A DNA stretch of 64,000 nucleotides from Chaetoderma sp. LZ-2023a. Its lineage: Eukaryota > Mollusca > Caudofoveata > Chaetodermatida > Chaetodermatidae. The notes below the pieces were generated by a model. That model was not told the DNA's origin. It saw nothing but the letters and a program-made list of their open reading frames with translations, and made no database searches. Numbering within the stretch: the first letter of the stretch is position 1; every line of letters begins with the position of its first letter. The position numbers and the translations under genes are program-made. This document shows positions 13,080 through 24,039 of this stretch, piece after piece. The DNA is taken from the NCBI GenBank assembly GCA_034401795.1, contig CM067366.1:85729964-85793963 (forward strand). The letters run 5' to 3'.

Positions 13080-13760
13080 ACGCTTTCCATGTAAGCTTGT
13101 ACGCGCGCTTTTCTACTAGCAGAAAAGTCGATCCAGTGCATTTAGATAGAACCATTTCCATGTGAGCTTTTCAGCGCGCTGAAATTCTCTCGCTTAAAAA
13201 CAAGTCGCGCAGTTCGCGACTTTTCTGCTCGCTTTTCTGCTAGCAGAAAAATCGTCTAGTGCATTTCCTATATATACATTTACACGGGCGCTTGTCCGTG
13301 CCGCTGACACGCGCGCTTGTTATGTATGTTGATCGGGTGCGCATGCGTGTTGCCTTATAAGCAGGTTATTTTGCAATATTGCCTTTGAACGTTATGCAAA
13401 TATAATAATGATGTGCAAGAGACGAGGAACTCGCATTTGTATGATGCAGTTGATAAACCAAAAAAGTGCACAGATTTTGGGTGCAGATATTGTTCTACCA
13501 GATCAGTTAACTGCTCCTGTTTTGAAAGTTCAGCATCAAGGACCTCTCCTTTGCACATTTGCGACATGACAGTGTAGTGTGTAGGAAAGTAAAAATTGAT
13601 CAAAGATATGCAGAACTAGAGCTTCAAATTCTCTTGCCTACACTAGGAAAACAGCCGGATTCGCTGGTAAACTCGCCTGCATGGAAATAGACAAACCCGC
13701 GAGCAGAAAAGCGTGCGAGAACACGCGAGCATAAAAGCTCACATGGAAAGCGGGCCTTAT
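13080..13760. mobile_element. DNA-transposon-like element with terminal inverted repeats
   Basis: CCATGTGAGCTTTT at about 13158 is matched in inverse orientation by AAAAGCTCACATGG at about 13734. A second, diverged outer copy (CCATGTAAGCTTGT) lies at about 13088. Inner subterminal sequence is full of CGCG and TTTTCTGCTAGCAGAAAA palindromes. An 82-codon minus-strand frame at 13355-13603 between the repeats has no family I can name. This looks like a non-autonomous TIR element; the superfamily is undetermined. Confidence 0.55.
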
Positions 13761-13888
13761 GTTGGGTCATTTAATCTTACACAAATGGTGGCGATGAAGC
13801 TATCTGGCAGACAGCGAAAGTCGTTTACGTAAGCGAGACCATAGCGCTACCTGGCAGAGAGCAAATTAATATTATTCCCTTACCCAGT

Positions 13889-14078
13889 GGAGATGCCATG
13901 GGCAGCAACAGCACTCAGTTAAATTAAGTTTCAAAATATTCAACAGCTTACCTGTATAGTCACGTTGATATTTGATTTCTGTGATTTCAGAATTCGGTTG
14001 ATCTAATCACGGGCAAAGCGTGGGCGAAGGTTAGATAGAAATGGGCGGGGCATAGGTAGAAATGGATCCCACTAATAA
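13889..14078 (+). mobile_element. MITE-M copy M2 (right half)
   Basis: It holds the GGCAGCAACAGCACTCAGTT arm of the central palindrome, then TTCAAAATATTCAACAGCTT, and then the tail TAGATAGAAATGGGCGGGGC followed by AGGTAGAAATGG. The tail already contains about 1.6 copies of a 21-bp period in the same register as the large minisatellite. The left half is missing. Confidence 0.7.
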
Positions 14079-14121
14079 CTTGTACATTAATCGAAATATC
14101 GAAAAACAATGCTTCCCGAGA

Positions 14122-14520
14122 GTCCTTTCCACTTCATCCATCCATCATATGCCGTCATAATTGACGTGTAGAATGACATCATAATCAATGACGTCATTGT
14201 GACGTCGTGAATGACGTAGATAAGTACGTCACGAACGCATAATTTGAAGATGGACTATGCGTTGTTGTACGAATTGGATGTCTTTATTATTTGATAAATA
14301 TTCTGTTGAATATTTTGAAACTAATCTGACTGGGCGCTGTTGCTGCCATAGGCAGCAACAGTGCCTAGTCAAATTAGTTTCAATCTATTTAACAGCTTAT
14401 CTGTACGGCTTTCTGGAAATTGATAGTTAGGGAGTTCAGGGCTCTATCGATTTCAACACGAGCGAAGTGTCGGTGGAGCTTAGCTAGAGGTGGGCGGGCC
14501 TTAGCAAAATCTGGAACGGT
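14122..14520 (+). mobile_element. MITE-M copy M3 (near complete)
   Basis: The left end CCTTTCCACTT and the right end TCTGGAACGGTCC are roughly inverse. Between them are CRE-like TGACGTCA (14189-14196), then TTTGAAACTAATCTGACTGG, and then the central palindrome GCTGTTGCTGCC-ATA-GGCAGCAACAG. The right arm and the tail GAGCTTAGCTAGAGGTGGGC follow. No coding region is present, so it is non-autonomous. Confidence 0.75.
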
Positions 14521-14794
14521 CCATTGCATAGACAGCAATAGCATTATCAACATCTGCTATCGGAGTAAGAATGCATGCTACTAACAATTAGCACTACTAC
14601 TTACCCGATTATTCTCCTGATCAAATATGTCAGCTAATTAAGTCATAGTCATAGTTTTTAGTTTTTGCGTTTAGCAAAACTTCTCTGCTTATACTTCAGG
14701 ATCAATTAAACCTATTGCAACTAAACTTGGCTATGTGGTTTCATATGCCGCTAGGAAGTAGCAAGATGATACTGAGGGCACAAGGTCAAAGATC

Positions 14795-14811
14795 AAGGTC
14801 ACTGTGACCTT
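14795..14811. promoter_or_regulatory. Perfect ERE-like palindrome AAGGTCACTGTGACCTT
   Basis: This is a 17-bp perfect inverted repeat with a 3-bp spacer. It contains the vertebrate estrogen-response-element consensus GGTCAnnnTGACC. It sits inside a degenerate tandem repeat, so the match may be a property of the repeat rather than a selected enhancer. Confidence 0.5.
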
Positions 14812-14973
14812 GATACAAAACTGATTTCTACAATGTTAAGTTTTTCCGCTTAGCAAAACTTCTTGGCTGATCTTTCAGTATTGGTTAATCCTATTGCAAC
14901 TAAGCTTGATTACATTGTTAACTATAATGTTAGGAAGCAGCATGCTGACACTGGTTACAACGTCAAAGGTCAC

Positions 14974-14986
14974 GGTCATTCTGACC
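14974..14986. promoter_or_regulatory. Second perfect GGTCAnnnTGACC site
   Basis: GGTCATTCTGACC lies in the next repeat unit at the equivalent position to the first site. The spacer differs (TTC instead of CTG) while both half-sites are intact. Binding is not shown. Confidence 0.45.
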
Positions 14987-15439
14987 TCTATCAAACTTTG
15001 TTACTTTTTAATGTTAAGTTTTTAGGCGTAGCAAATCATATCATTTTATATTTCGGGATTGCTTAACCCTAATGGAACACAACTTGGTTACATGGTTGCT
15101 TATGCCAAGAGGATACGGGATGGTGACATGGAGGTCACCAGGTAAAAGGTCAAGGCCATTCTACTATTGCTATTTGACCTCTGTTTTTTTAACCTTAAGT
15201 TTTTCCATTCAGCAAATCATTTATATTTCAGGATTGATTAATCCTATTGGAACTAAACTTAAATAGATGGTTGCCTATAATGTTCGGAAAGCAGCATGGT
15301 AGCACGGAGGTCACACAGTCAAAGGTCAATGGTCAATGCGGGTGTTATAATAAAATTATGTTACAAATGAAGAAGAGTACCCCGAATGTTATGTAGAGCT
15401 GAAATCTCCAATTCAAGCCGAGTAAGGTAAATACCCCTT

Positions 15440-16290
15440 AAATATTATAATACAGTGTAACGTAATTCTATTTTGGGCGGGCATCGTGAACACTGGATAT
15501 GGAAAGCTCTCGTCTATTCTTTACTATGCCTGCCTACAGTATACAGATACGAAGAATATCAAGTTTAAAAGGATAGAAAAAGTTAAAGAAATACTAACAA
15601 TAACAGGATTTGATACAGCCTTTAACGCAGAAAACGTAAATAAGACTAACATCACTAGGCAGGTAAGAATAGCTTTACAAACTCAATTCAATGAAAAATG
15701 TAGAGCTGAAATTTCCAATTCAAGCCGATTAACGTTTTACAATAATATAACGAGTGATTCGGTATTTGATAACTATTTTGTTGTATTGCCATATCGAGAC
15801 GCTATAACTCTGCGCAACTTCCGAACATTAAATCACCAACTAGACATCGAGACCAAGAGATGGGAGGGAATTGACCGAAATGAGCGCATCTGTAATGCAT
15901 GTAATTGCATAGGTGACGAATTGCACTTTCTTTTTCATTCCACAGCATTTATCACTGAACGACAAAGACTAAACCCTTCTTACTACGTAACCAATACCTC
16001 GATAGAAAAAGCTAAAGGACTTCTTTCAATATGCAACACCCCAGTTCTCCAAAAAATTTGTAAATACCTTTTATATGCCAAGAAAAAATAAGTTAACATG
16101 TCTATTACCGCTGTTATTAATGTAATTAGTATTTATTTATTTATTTATTTATTTATTTTTTAATTTATTAACTGCGTGATAATCACTGTATATTTTGTCA
16201 CTTCACTCGCCATAACAATTGTTATAAATATGTACCCTCATATGCTGCCTCTGTAGCCTGAGTGCCATAAGCGTGAAACTGAAACCGTGA
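15440..16290 (+). pseudogene. LINE reverse-transcriptase polyprotein, C-terminal fragment plus 3' UTR
   Basis: A 201-codon open frame (15486-16091) encodes the extreme C-terminus of a non-LTR retrotransposon ORF2. Its landmarks are LRNFRTLNHQLDIETKRW followed by a Cys/His cluster, C-x2-C-x5-DELHFLFH. The frame reads upstream of the first Met (ILFWAGIVNTGYGKLS), so the Met is not a true start and the RT and endonuclease domains are gone. The same motif pair recurs on the minus strand at 45660-46015 and 47480-48290, so one LINE family has left at least three tails here. A TTTA repeat (16130-16160) and untranslated sequence follow the stop. Confidence 0.75.
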
Positions 16291-16619
16291 CAAACAGGAG
16301 GAGGGCGAATTTGCCATACGAGTTGTCTTCATCTAGTTCCTGAATTCGCCGGCTGATGAGAGAGCTTTGTGGCGCTGCTATCCCCCCCCCCCACCCGTAG
16401 CTGATCGTTTGACCGTTAACAACTCAGACATGCGAATCTTCACACCTTCAGCGGTACTCTTTGTTTCCGCGGTACGCGGTCTACTCTGCCCGATAATTGG
16501 TGTCTCCAGTTCCACTCATTTAAAATGCATGGATGACAATTTGGCATTTCCCCTAATGTCGTTTTTTTCGAAAACAGAGAAGCGGGAGTAGTCTGAAATC
16601 TATGTTTCTAGAATAAACA
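16291..16619. other. Non-coding, no recognisable gene
   Basis: A short C run lies at 16381-16392. The 74-codon open frame at 16367-16591 has no recognisable features and is probably chance. Confidence 0.45.
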
Positions 16620-16745
16620 CCGGAAAACTGTTGAATAGCATATTTTAAAACTAATTTAACATTAAACTGCTGCTACCTACGGAAATCCAATGGCATATGG
16701 CAGCAACCTCTTCCAGTCAAAATAATTTTAAATATTCAACATAAT
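16620..16745. repeat. Foldback element related to MITE-M
   Basis: AAACTGTTGAATA at the left is mirrored by TATTCAACATAATG at the right. The centre has a GCTGCTACC / GGCAGCAACC pair and CTTCCAGTCAAAATAATTTT. It resembles the foldback at 46560-46665. It has no tail and no coding capacity. Confidence 0.5.
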
Positions 16746-16804
16746 GTTTCTTACATCATAAAAATGTACGTGAAGTTATTAAAAATACTAGATTGAAAAA
16801 TAAG

Positions 16805-16835
16805 AAATAAACAAACAAACAAACAAACAAACAAA

Positions 16836-16910
<75 letters not shown>

Positions 16911-16912
16911 AT
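16805..16912. repeat. (AAAC)n/(AAAT)n microsatellite
   Basis: About five AAAC units are followed by more than 20 AAAT units. The minus-strand frame across it encodes an FIYL-type periodic peptide and is not a gene. Confidence 0.95.
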
Positions 16913-17394
16913 AGAGTGGGCGGATGGGTGGGGCGGGCAAACGAATGCGTTGATAGAGGCTATGTTATGTTGGTGCAATATCATAGTTTAGAGTCAGACT
17001 TGAGAAATGTACTCAAATAACAAAAACACTATTATTGAGTCTTGTCCGACCTGACGAAAATCCACGTCTAATTTTGCCTGTCTATAACGGGCACGTTATG
17101 AAACATCAGAGACTGTATTAAAGACGGCCAGCCTTTAACAAAATTGCTTTTCGTAGTGCATGTTTTGCTGGCCACAAGAATTTTTTTAATGTGTGGTCTT
17201 ATGACAACTTCTCTGAAAGAACTACCATCGTATGGACCTTCAAAATGGGTTCATAACAAACAGTTTGTACCATATACGTATACGAGGGGAGTGCTATAAG
17301 TAAGCGGCGGGAAGGGCGTGAATAGGGTAGCCCTTGCTGGGCTCGATTAACCGTTTCGTGACGAAACCGACCAAAACCGGCATCTGTAGTGGTT

Positions 17395-17535
17395 TTTAGT
17401 AATGTCCATTTACAGGCCAGGAGAATACTAATTTTGAAATTTCCCACTGAAATGACTGGCTCGGTAACCGAACCAGTCACTGCAGTGGTAAATTTTCAAA
17501 AATAGTCTTCTCTTGGCCTGCAAATGGACATTCAA
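17395..17535. repeat. Foldback family 2, copy 1
   Basis: A near-perfect long inverted repeat centres on GACTGGCTCGGTAACC / GAACCAGTCACTGC. Its outer arms are ATGTCCATTTACAGGCC and GGCCTGCAAATGGACATT. Other copies lie at 19125-19265, 27225-27420 and 46895-47040. Confidence 0.75.
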
Positions 17536-17576
17536 TAAGCACATGTTTTAAAGGGTTAATGTTTATCACATTTGAT

Positions 17577-17960
17577 CATCCAAAGTTCGCCCAACATGAT
17601 ATGCATTGGACTTGGCCAATGGTTCCAGGGATTTTTTGCAATCCGAGTGCAAGCCAATAATATTAACCCTATCAACTCGAAAGGTCAACACACCAAAATC
17701 CTTCCCGATATTCTGTTTGGTATTTTCAGGCTAACATGACTGGGGGTGGGGGGGGGGCTGTCGCTGCCTCTAGCAACAACAGGGTCCTGTTGGATTTGAT
17801 TCAAAACATTCATCCGTTTCCCGTTGAAATTGACATTCTGGTAACTCACGGTTCGAAGGGTTACTATGAACATATGGGTATTGTTATGTAGGCCGTAAGT
17901 GTGTATATATTTATACTGCATTGTATAATTAATTGCATGTATTGTCTCCCCATTGTCAAA
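17577..17960 (+). repeat. Interspersed repeat, copy 1 of 2 (with 18120-18450)
   Basis: TTCGCCCAACATGA, CCAATGG-TCCAG, AATCCTTC and a palindromic CTGTCGCTGCC / GCAACAACAGGGTCCTGT core are followed by GAACTCACGG-TCGAA. The same order recurs at 18120-18450. It is related to the MITE-M core. A G run lies at 17741-17757. It is non-coding. Confidence 0.6.
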
Positions 17961-18119
17961 CCAGATGGCCAGCTTATTTCCCTCAACAGGCCATCCATTT
18001 GCATTAGGTCTATCAAAATCATGCAAATTACACTTATAACTTCCGAAAATTAAAATATTACAAACATGTACTCCCCACTGAATATGGCAAATGATAAGTT
18101 ATTATCGGGCTATATCATT

Positions 18120-18450
18120 GACTAGCATGCTGAAGCACTCAATGTTCGCCCAACATGACTCACTGAACTGGGACAATGGCTCCAGTAATATTAATATACT
18201 GTCTAATTTATTGAATATTACCCCTCCAAACCAAAAAGCCACAACCCAAATCCTTCACTATATCCAGATGGATACTTTCTGCCTGACTGGTAGCTGTTTC
18301 TGTTTATGGCAGAAACAGGTCCCTGTCGGGTCCGTTTCAAAATATTCAACGGCTTGCCTGTAAAGTTACTTTGAAACTGAGTACCTGGGAACTCACGGCT
18401 CGAATGGTTAATATGAACGTATGAGTAATTGTCTAGTTATTTACTTCCAA
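18120..18450 (+). repeat. Interspersed repeat, copy 2 of 2
   Basis: It shares with 17577-17960 the words TTCGCCCAACATGA, AATCCTTCACTAT, CTGACTGG and TTCAAAATATTCAACGGCTT, then GGAACTCACGGCTCGAA. The central palindrome is CTGTTTCTG-TTTATGG-CAGAAACAG. The 90-codon frame across it is incidental. Confidence 0.6.
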
Positions 18451-18554
18451 AGAGCACAGGCCTCCCACAGCTAGCAGGAAATAAACATATTTTATTCTAC
18501 TTGGTTACATGTAAAATAGCTCGGCTGCCATAATTATTGCATGTAATAACTGTT

Positions 18555-18730
18555 ACCCCCAAATTCAAGTTCAAGTTCACTTTATTGCACTCGGGCTCAT
18601 CAAGGGCATATGAGGCTAAAATGTACATAATGATTGTGGCGGTAGAATGTTAGCTGTTGCATGGATATAAAATGTCTAATTCTATAGTAGTAGCAGTAGC
18701 AGCAGCAGCAGCAGCAGTAGCAGTAGTACA
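18555..18730 (-). repeat. Retroposon 3'-end-like fragment plus (AGC)n microsatellite
   Basis: CAAGTTCAAGTTCACTTTAT near 18560 has the form of a reverse-oriented LINE tail, as at 487-540. A short AGC/AGT repeat (18684-18726) follows. Confidence 0.4.
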
Positions 18731-18884
18731 ATTTGATCTACTGCTATCATCATTATCATATCATTCTCATATTGTCATCTCCATCGTAGTAGTTTCTATT
18801 ATTGTCAAGCATTAGTTCTATGAACCCTGTATTTGACGACGCACTGTCACTAGGATGTAATTTTATCTTTTACAATTTTTCCGA

Positions 18885-18975
18885 CCCGAGTGGGATTCGA
18901 ACATGGCAATTCTATGGCACCTTTAGCCTAGCGTTTAGGAGGCGAATGCTCTACCACCAGACCAACATCCAGAGG
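18885..18975 (-). repeat. tRNA-like SINE fragment (Pol III A and B boxes)
   Basis: On the minus strand, TGGTGGTAGAGC (18948-18959) fits a tRNA A-box region and GTTCGAATCCC (18892-18902) fits a B box. They are about 45 bp apart. The intervening sequence does not fold into a clean anticodon arm and no acceptor stem is evident, so this is not called a functional tRNA. A 38-bp segment downstream, containing AGCATTAGTTCTATGAACCC, recurs at 19966-20003, which supports a dispersed SINE. Confidence 0.6.
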
Positions 18976-19124
18976 ACAAAAATCCTCTTTCACTGGACTG
19001 GCTTTCAACCACCCGAACCTTCTGATTTTATCCTACATTGTGAAGTGCTATGTCAAATTTGGTGATTCTTACGCCTTTTGACCCATAAATGCACAAGCCT
19101 AGAAACAAGTCCATAAAATCGGCT

Positions 19125-19265
19125 AGAGAAATGACCATTTGCAGTCCAGAGGACTATTTTTGAAAATTTATGACAGGAATGACAGGCGCGATAATCGAGC
19201 CAGTATTCCGGTGGTAAATTTCCAAGAATGGCATTGTCTTGTTCTGGAAACGGACATTTCACAAT
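19125..19265. repeat. Foldback family 2, copy 2 (diverged)
   Basis: It is centred on GGAATGACAGGCGCGATAAT / CGAGCCAGTATTCCGG. The outer words are CCATTTGCAGTCCAG on the left and TCTGGAAACGGACATTT on the right. The arms are more diverged than in copy 1. Confidence 0.6.
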
Positions 19266-19529
19266 AGATAGACCTAATCGAGGTTTTCCTGTCAAATTTA
19301 GTCACTAAAGGATCAAGACATTCGACGGCATGGGTAATGATAATAATTCTACTAAATCTATTGTTTCTGTATGTATGTATACTTGTATGTTATAATGTGC
19401 CTAGCTGTATTTGTCTACGAAATTGAGAATTAGTTTCTATATTTTAGCACATAAAAATATCGTTATTTATATTTCTTGCATTGTTTCCAAAGCGTTTCAG
19501 CAGAAAAGAAAGGAATTTACTTTACAATG

Positions 19530-19790
19530 CTGAATATATCAATGCTAATTTGACTGGAAGTTTGCTGCTGTTGAAAGCATCAGTAGCTTTTATTCAAATT
19601 ACTCTTAATACATTCAGAATATTATATGATTATAAGAAATAGATTCCCTAAGTTCCATGTCTGTACATAGATGTTTAAATTTGTACAAATTATATAAAAA
19701 ATAAATAAATAAATACATTTGTATATATGTTAATGAGGGCCTCTGCTAGATCAGGCCGTGTACTTGAAGTGCTACCCTCAATAAATAACG

Positions 19791-19843
<53 letters not shown>

Positions 19844-19850
19844 TATTACC
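19530..19850 (+). repeat. MITE-M-like remnant and a retroposon 3' end with (ATT)n tail
   Basis: 19530-19630 has GCTAATTTGACTGG-AGTTTGCTGCTG and a degraded right arm, as in MITE-M. 19640-19795 ends GTGCTACCCTCAATAAATAA and runs into a pure ATT repeat to 19850, a common form for LINE or SINE 3' ends. No frame is supported. Confidence 0.45.
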
Positions 19851-20005
19851 CATCTCACAACCACACGAATTGACTGGAATTTTGATGGTGTACATTCAAG
19901 ATATTCTTACTTTTACATTTTCTGAGATCCCTACTGCTAGATCACTAGGCACTCGCAAGTGTGTAGTTTTTATTATTGTCAAGCATTAGTTCTATGAACC
20001 CTGTT

Positions 20006-20165
<160 letters not shown>

Positions 20166-20786
20166 CGTCGCTGTCGGGGTAATTTTATTTTTAAATACTA
20201 AAATGTACACAGTTTTCTGATAACAGGCACATTGCATAGGGTTAATAAATCTTTTGTTTTGCCTGGTTTGAAACCTGCGATAAAGTACTCCAGAATGTAT
20301 TTTGATCGCTCATCATCGTATTTTCCGCAGGTGTAAATAAAATGATTTTCGTCGTCTATTTCATTACATAGACGGGGTGGGGGTGGGGCGGGGGGGGGGG
20401 GTGGGTGGGGGGGGGGGGGTGAGCTTTATTAACCTTTGTTTACTTCGCGACATACGGGTATAACGTGTGCCAATTTTCAGATCAAAAACTAAAACGAAAC
20501 AGTAACCGCTTTCAGCAACATTGTTTTCAAAATATTTTTTTTTTTCAATAACTAGTTAAGAGCGATCTTCTCCAAAATTAGTCGAATGTTTGTCCGCGCT
20601 GTCCCGAAGACGTTTGCCAATTTAGGGGGTGAACAGCGAAAACGCAAGAGCAATAGCTTTCAGCAACATTATTTATAAAATAGACACTTTTGACGGCGGC
20701 AACCGGATTGAAAAATATAGCAACGCCACGGGTATTGGTAAACTTTGTCCTTGTTAGATCCGGAACGAATCGCTAAACATTGCTCA
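20166..20786. other. Non-coding with a poly-G tract
   Basis: No gene was seen. 20373-20420 is a G-rich run interrupted by T (GGGTGGGGCGGGG style), likely unstable and capable of forming G-quadruplexes. TTTCAGCAACATT occurs twice, near 20512 and 20658. Confidence 0.5.
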
Positions 20787-20970
20787 TTCTCCTTCGATCA
20801 ATACTTACCATTACATTACTCATTGATAATACAGCTATCCTGATAGCTGGCTCTAGGGATCTAGATTTAGTAAGCTTTACCGGCTCCTGGAACCGGGTAC
20901 TCGGCTCCCAACACCCTGGTACCCGCCTGCCAGAGACACTCATTCTTGTCTGCATAGCAACAAGAGGATA
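20787..20970 (+). repeat. Element A left terminal repeat
   Basis: It shares AGCTTTACCGRCTCCTGG, CCGGGTACTCGGCTCCCAAC and TGCATAGCAACAAG with the left terminal repeat of element B (57531-57684, minus strand). The hairpin seen in the B-E repeats is degraded here. Confidence 0.8.
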
Positions 20971-21332
20971 CATTGCTTTTTGCGTGGAGAAATCTTAGAG
21001 TTTTCTTTGTTTTTCTGTGTGCCTATTTGCTGTTTCGTTTCTTGAATTACTGGATTTACTGTGGAAGGAGCCTCTGATTCTCAGGTCGTATTCTTTCTTG
21101 TTATTTATCTAGAAATATGGAGACTTTTGTCTCGGAAATTTCGTCTGTGTTGCATGTCCCATTTTCTGACCCCGAAACTGGGACGTGTGGTTACAACGAA
21201 ATATGCCAGATAAGATCGCCTCCTTTAAATCCCAACGGCGATCGGCCAGTAATATGAAACTAGGCGTTGACTTACGGGGGTTTTTAACACTAAAAATCGG
21301 CTTACGTCGTTCAACCGTATGGTCCGAGCGCG

Positions 21333-21340
21333 TGACGTCA
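21333..21340 (+). promoter_or_regulatory. CRE-like TGACGTCA in DIRS-A leader
   Basis: TCCGAGCGCGTGACGTCACA in element A parallels TCCGAGCGGGTGACGTCACA in the minus-strand leader of element B (57137-57144). The palindrome and its flank persist although the surrounding leader has diverged. A role as internal promoter or enhancer is inference. Confidence 0.5.
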
Positions 21341-21876
21341 CACCCTTTTATTTCTCGCATTATTTTGGTGAAGGAAATGTTTCATTAATTCGCGCAATTT
21401 ATTCTTGGTGCTGCGTGCGTTTTGTGCCAGAAACTAGAATTATGTCACGTTTTGCGTGTAATCACGATCTTGTTTGCATTGATAGATGATTTCAAAATTC
21501 TTGATTAAGATGTGTGTTCTGCGGTTTTACCGTGTTCTACAGCAGTATGTTAATTCATTTTGTTGTTCCTTCACGTATCGTTTAGGCCTTCGTTTGAGTA
21601 GTATAATTTTGAAATTAATTCTTAAATATACCGCGAATGCATTCGATATGGTTCCTGGTTCCGTGTTTATACATCCTTCAGGATCGATTTATGGGTGTAT
21701 TATTAGCCCGCTATCGTTCTTGTCACCAGCTTACTCGGTCTTTGTTGTAACGTTGCGGGTGTGGGGTGCAGGAGGATTAACTTTTAATTTATTGTCAAAA
21801 TATTTGAAAATTATTTGTCTGCCTTCCATTCCTGTTTCGTTCCGCTTGCTTATTTTAGGTTTGTGCTTGTTTTCAG

Positions 21877-23824
21877 GCCAAGCCTACCCCCACCATCTTT
21901 CCCAGAGTGTCACAAATTCGTCAAGGTCACGTTTAAGGACCATGTCTGTTTTCGATGTTCGAAATGTAATGTTGATAAATGGTGTAATGTCTGTGCAGTG
22001 TGGCCCGTCGAGTTTTTGGTCGAGTTCCTTGCCCAGAAGGACTTGGTTGGGTCTGACACGGGGTCAGGATGTCCGAAAAGAAATCGAGGAGCGTCCGTTT
22101 CGGCCCGGTGGGGTGGGGGGCACTCCTCATCTGCAGTTGGAGGGTTCGGAGATGGCACCCACGGCGTGGTTTGGGCCCGCTATGCAAGGCTTCTTGCATA
22201 GCGTCCTGCCCACGCTGGTGTCGTTTCTGATACTGAAGACTGTAGGGCAATCTCTCTGTGTCCGGTATGGACCCTGTCCTTGGACAGGGTTCTGGACTGG
22301 TTACTGTGGGGGATATCTCATATGCTCCTTGGTGGTCCTGTCGGGCTCCGGCCTGGCAGGTACTGCTTCTCTGCGGCCACCTCCGGATGGTCCAGTAGCG
22401 GTAGCCGGTCCATCTGGCATGGGTGCCATTCGCCAGGATGGATCCAATGCTTCTTCATCCGGTGACGACTCTTCAGGGTCTGAGGATGAGGCGGGGGAAG
22501 AGGAGAGGTTGTTGCGGCTTGAGATACCACGGGTGGAGAGCATGGAGGTCGATTCCGTCCTGGACGGAACCGGCCTCCATCTGTCTGGCTTGGCACCCAT
22601 GGTTGAGGCCACACCGGTACCAACACGATGACGGGTGTTGCTGACCAGGCTTGGTACTCACCTATCTCACCTGGTCCAGCGACCACACGTGTGGTGCCGT
22701 TGGCACCCATGCATGGCCATGGTTCCATAACCTACGATTCTGCACGGTTTTCCGTGCGGACCTACTCCATTGAACTTGTTTCATGGGGTGGCGGCAGAAC
22801 CGTGCGGTACCGGTGTTGCTGGCTTTCCAGCAGTGGCTCCTTGCCGGGAGGCTGCTGCTTTTAGACCCGTGAATACATCAACAGGTGATGTGTTCACAGG
22901 TGTGTCTTCTTTGGAGATGGACTGGTCCGATGCTCTGGCTTGGCTATCCAGGGTGGACCCATCTGTGGTTTCGGCCACGACCGAGGAAGATATGCCCTGT
23001 CCATCGGTAGCGTCGATTCGGACGGGATCTTGCCTGCGGCTCGGATTCAGTCCATTGGACTGGATCCACAGTTCAAGGAGTGGCTCAAGGCTATTTATAG
23101 CAAGCAACTCTTGACCAAGAGCCAGCTCCCTGCAGCCTCTAGGGAAGCGTGGGCAAGGTGCCGTATCCCATGAGGGGAGTACGAGCAGTAATTTGTGGTG
23201 CTGACGGTCACCTAGGATGACCATTAGGTTCTTGGGGCCCCAGCACTTGTGGACAAATCCCAAGCACACAATGAGAAAGTCCTGTCCCTTTTCGATGCGG
23301 GAGTGAGGGCAGCAATGAATGCTGTCAATCACTCCTATCGCGTGCTTCAGTAGGCGTGGGCTGAAGCTGGGGCAGGCCACCCTGTACCACCTGTTACACT
23401 TTCTTGCATTAACGACGGCCTTGTGCTGTCGATGGACGTGTTGGCCAGGGTGCAGGCGCATGTAAATAAGTCCAGGAGGCAGATGGTCCTTGACCATATG
23501 CGTCCAGCTATGACTGTCAGGGAGCGTTTGCTTGGAACGCCCCTGAATGGCCCTAGCATCTTCGGTGGCCAAGCATGGGCCATCCTAGCAGACACGGCTA
23601 ACATTGTGCAGAGTCGGTTAGCGGTCAACCTTCAGCTGGAGCTAGTGCATCAGGCACATGCACTAGGGGCTGTTGCGAAACCGCTAACTTGTCAACCTGC
23701 CTTCAACAAGCAGAAGAAGCATAAGAGCAAGCTGAAAGCCGAGCCAGCTCCTTCTGCTCTTGCTGTGCCTTCTCAGCCGCCTGTGGCTAAGAAGGCGAGG
23801 AAGGTTGTGGGGGCTCCACCCTAG
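21877..23824 (+). pseudogene. DIRS-A ORF1 (Gag-like), broken
   Basis: ORF1 of DIRS elements is a Gag-like structural protein. After a likely splice acceptor (TTGTTTTCAG, ending 21876), the frame reads a Cys-rich N-terminus, with ECHKF followed by VCFRCSKCNVDKWCNVC. This is a putative zinc-binding region matching element B. A Gly/Pro/Ser-rich acidic middle follows, then a C-terminal region with LVLSMDVLARVQAHVNKSRR and a Lys-rich tail near 23700. The coding is spread over several frames: the start near 21880, another frame at 22100-22630, another at 22770-23170, then 23423-23824. Upstream open sequence from 21486 precedes the acceptor and is probably leader or intron. Confidence 0.7.
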
Positions 23825-24039
23825 CCTAGTGGCTCTGTTCGCCCGAGAGGCTGGAAGGGCGAGGGTAAGTCCTCCAATGGCGGAAAGAAGGGAGGGGATC
23901 GTACCTGAGGGTATGGTAGCTGCCTTCATATCCGTCTGGACTGCGCCTATACGACAGGAACAGCGGTGCCAGTTAGACCAGTCAAGCCAATACCAAAATG
24001 GTTCTCTCTCTCTTGCTAAGAGGGGGTGGGGGAGCGGAT

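Larger units (their letters stand above)
14640..15345 (+). repeat. GGTCA-rich ~170-bp degenerate tandem array
   Basis: About four diverged units each contain CCTATTG-AACTAAACTTG, a gap with GGAAGCAGCATG, a GGTCAAAGGTCAAGGTCA-type block and a TTTTCCGCTTAGCAAAAC-type block. The same family forms the array at 29460-30400. The GGTCA half-sites recall nuclear-receptor binding sites. Whether they are bound is unknown. Confidence 0.75.

Noticed and set aside
16751-16984. Minus-strand LFIYLFIYLF hydrophobic peptide
   Set aside because: It is a translation of the AAAT microsatellite.
18885-18975. Functional tRNA gene on the minus strand
   Set aside because: The A and B boxes fit, but no proper anticodon stem-loop or acceptor stem could be drawn, so a SINE is more likely.
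21486-21876. N-terminal 130 codons of the long open frame at 21486-22631 as DIRS ORF1 start
   Set aside because: This stretch has no similarity to element B coding and precedes a conserved acceptor-like site. The conserved Cys-rich region starts after it, in another frame.
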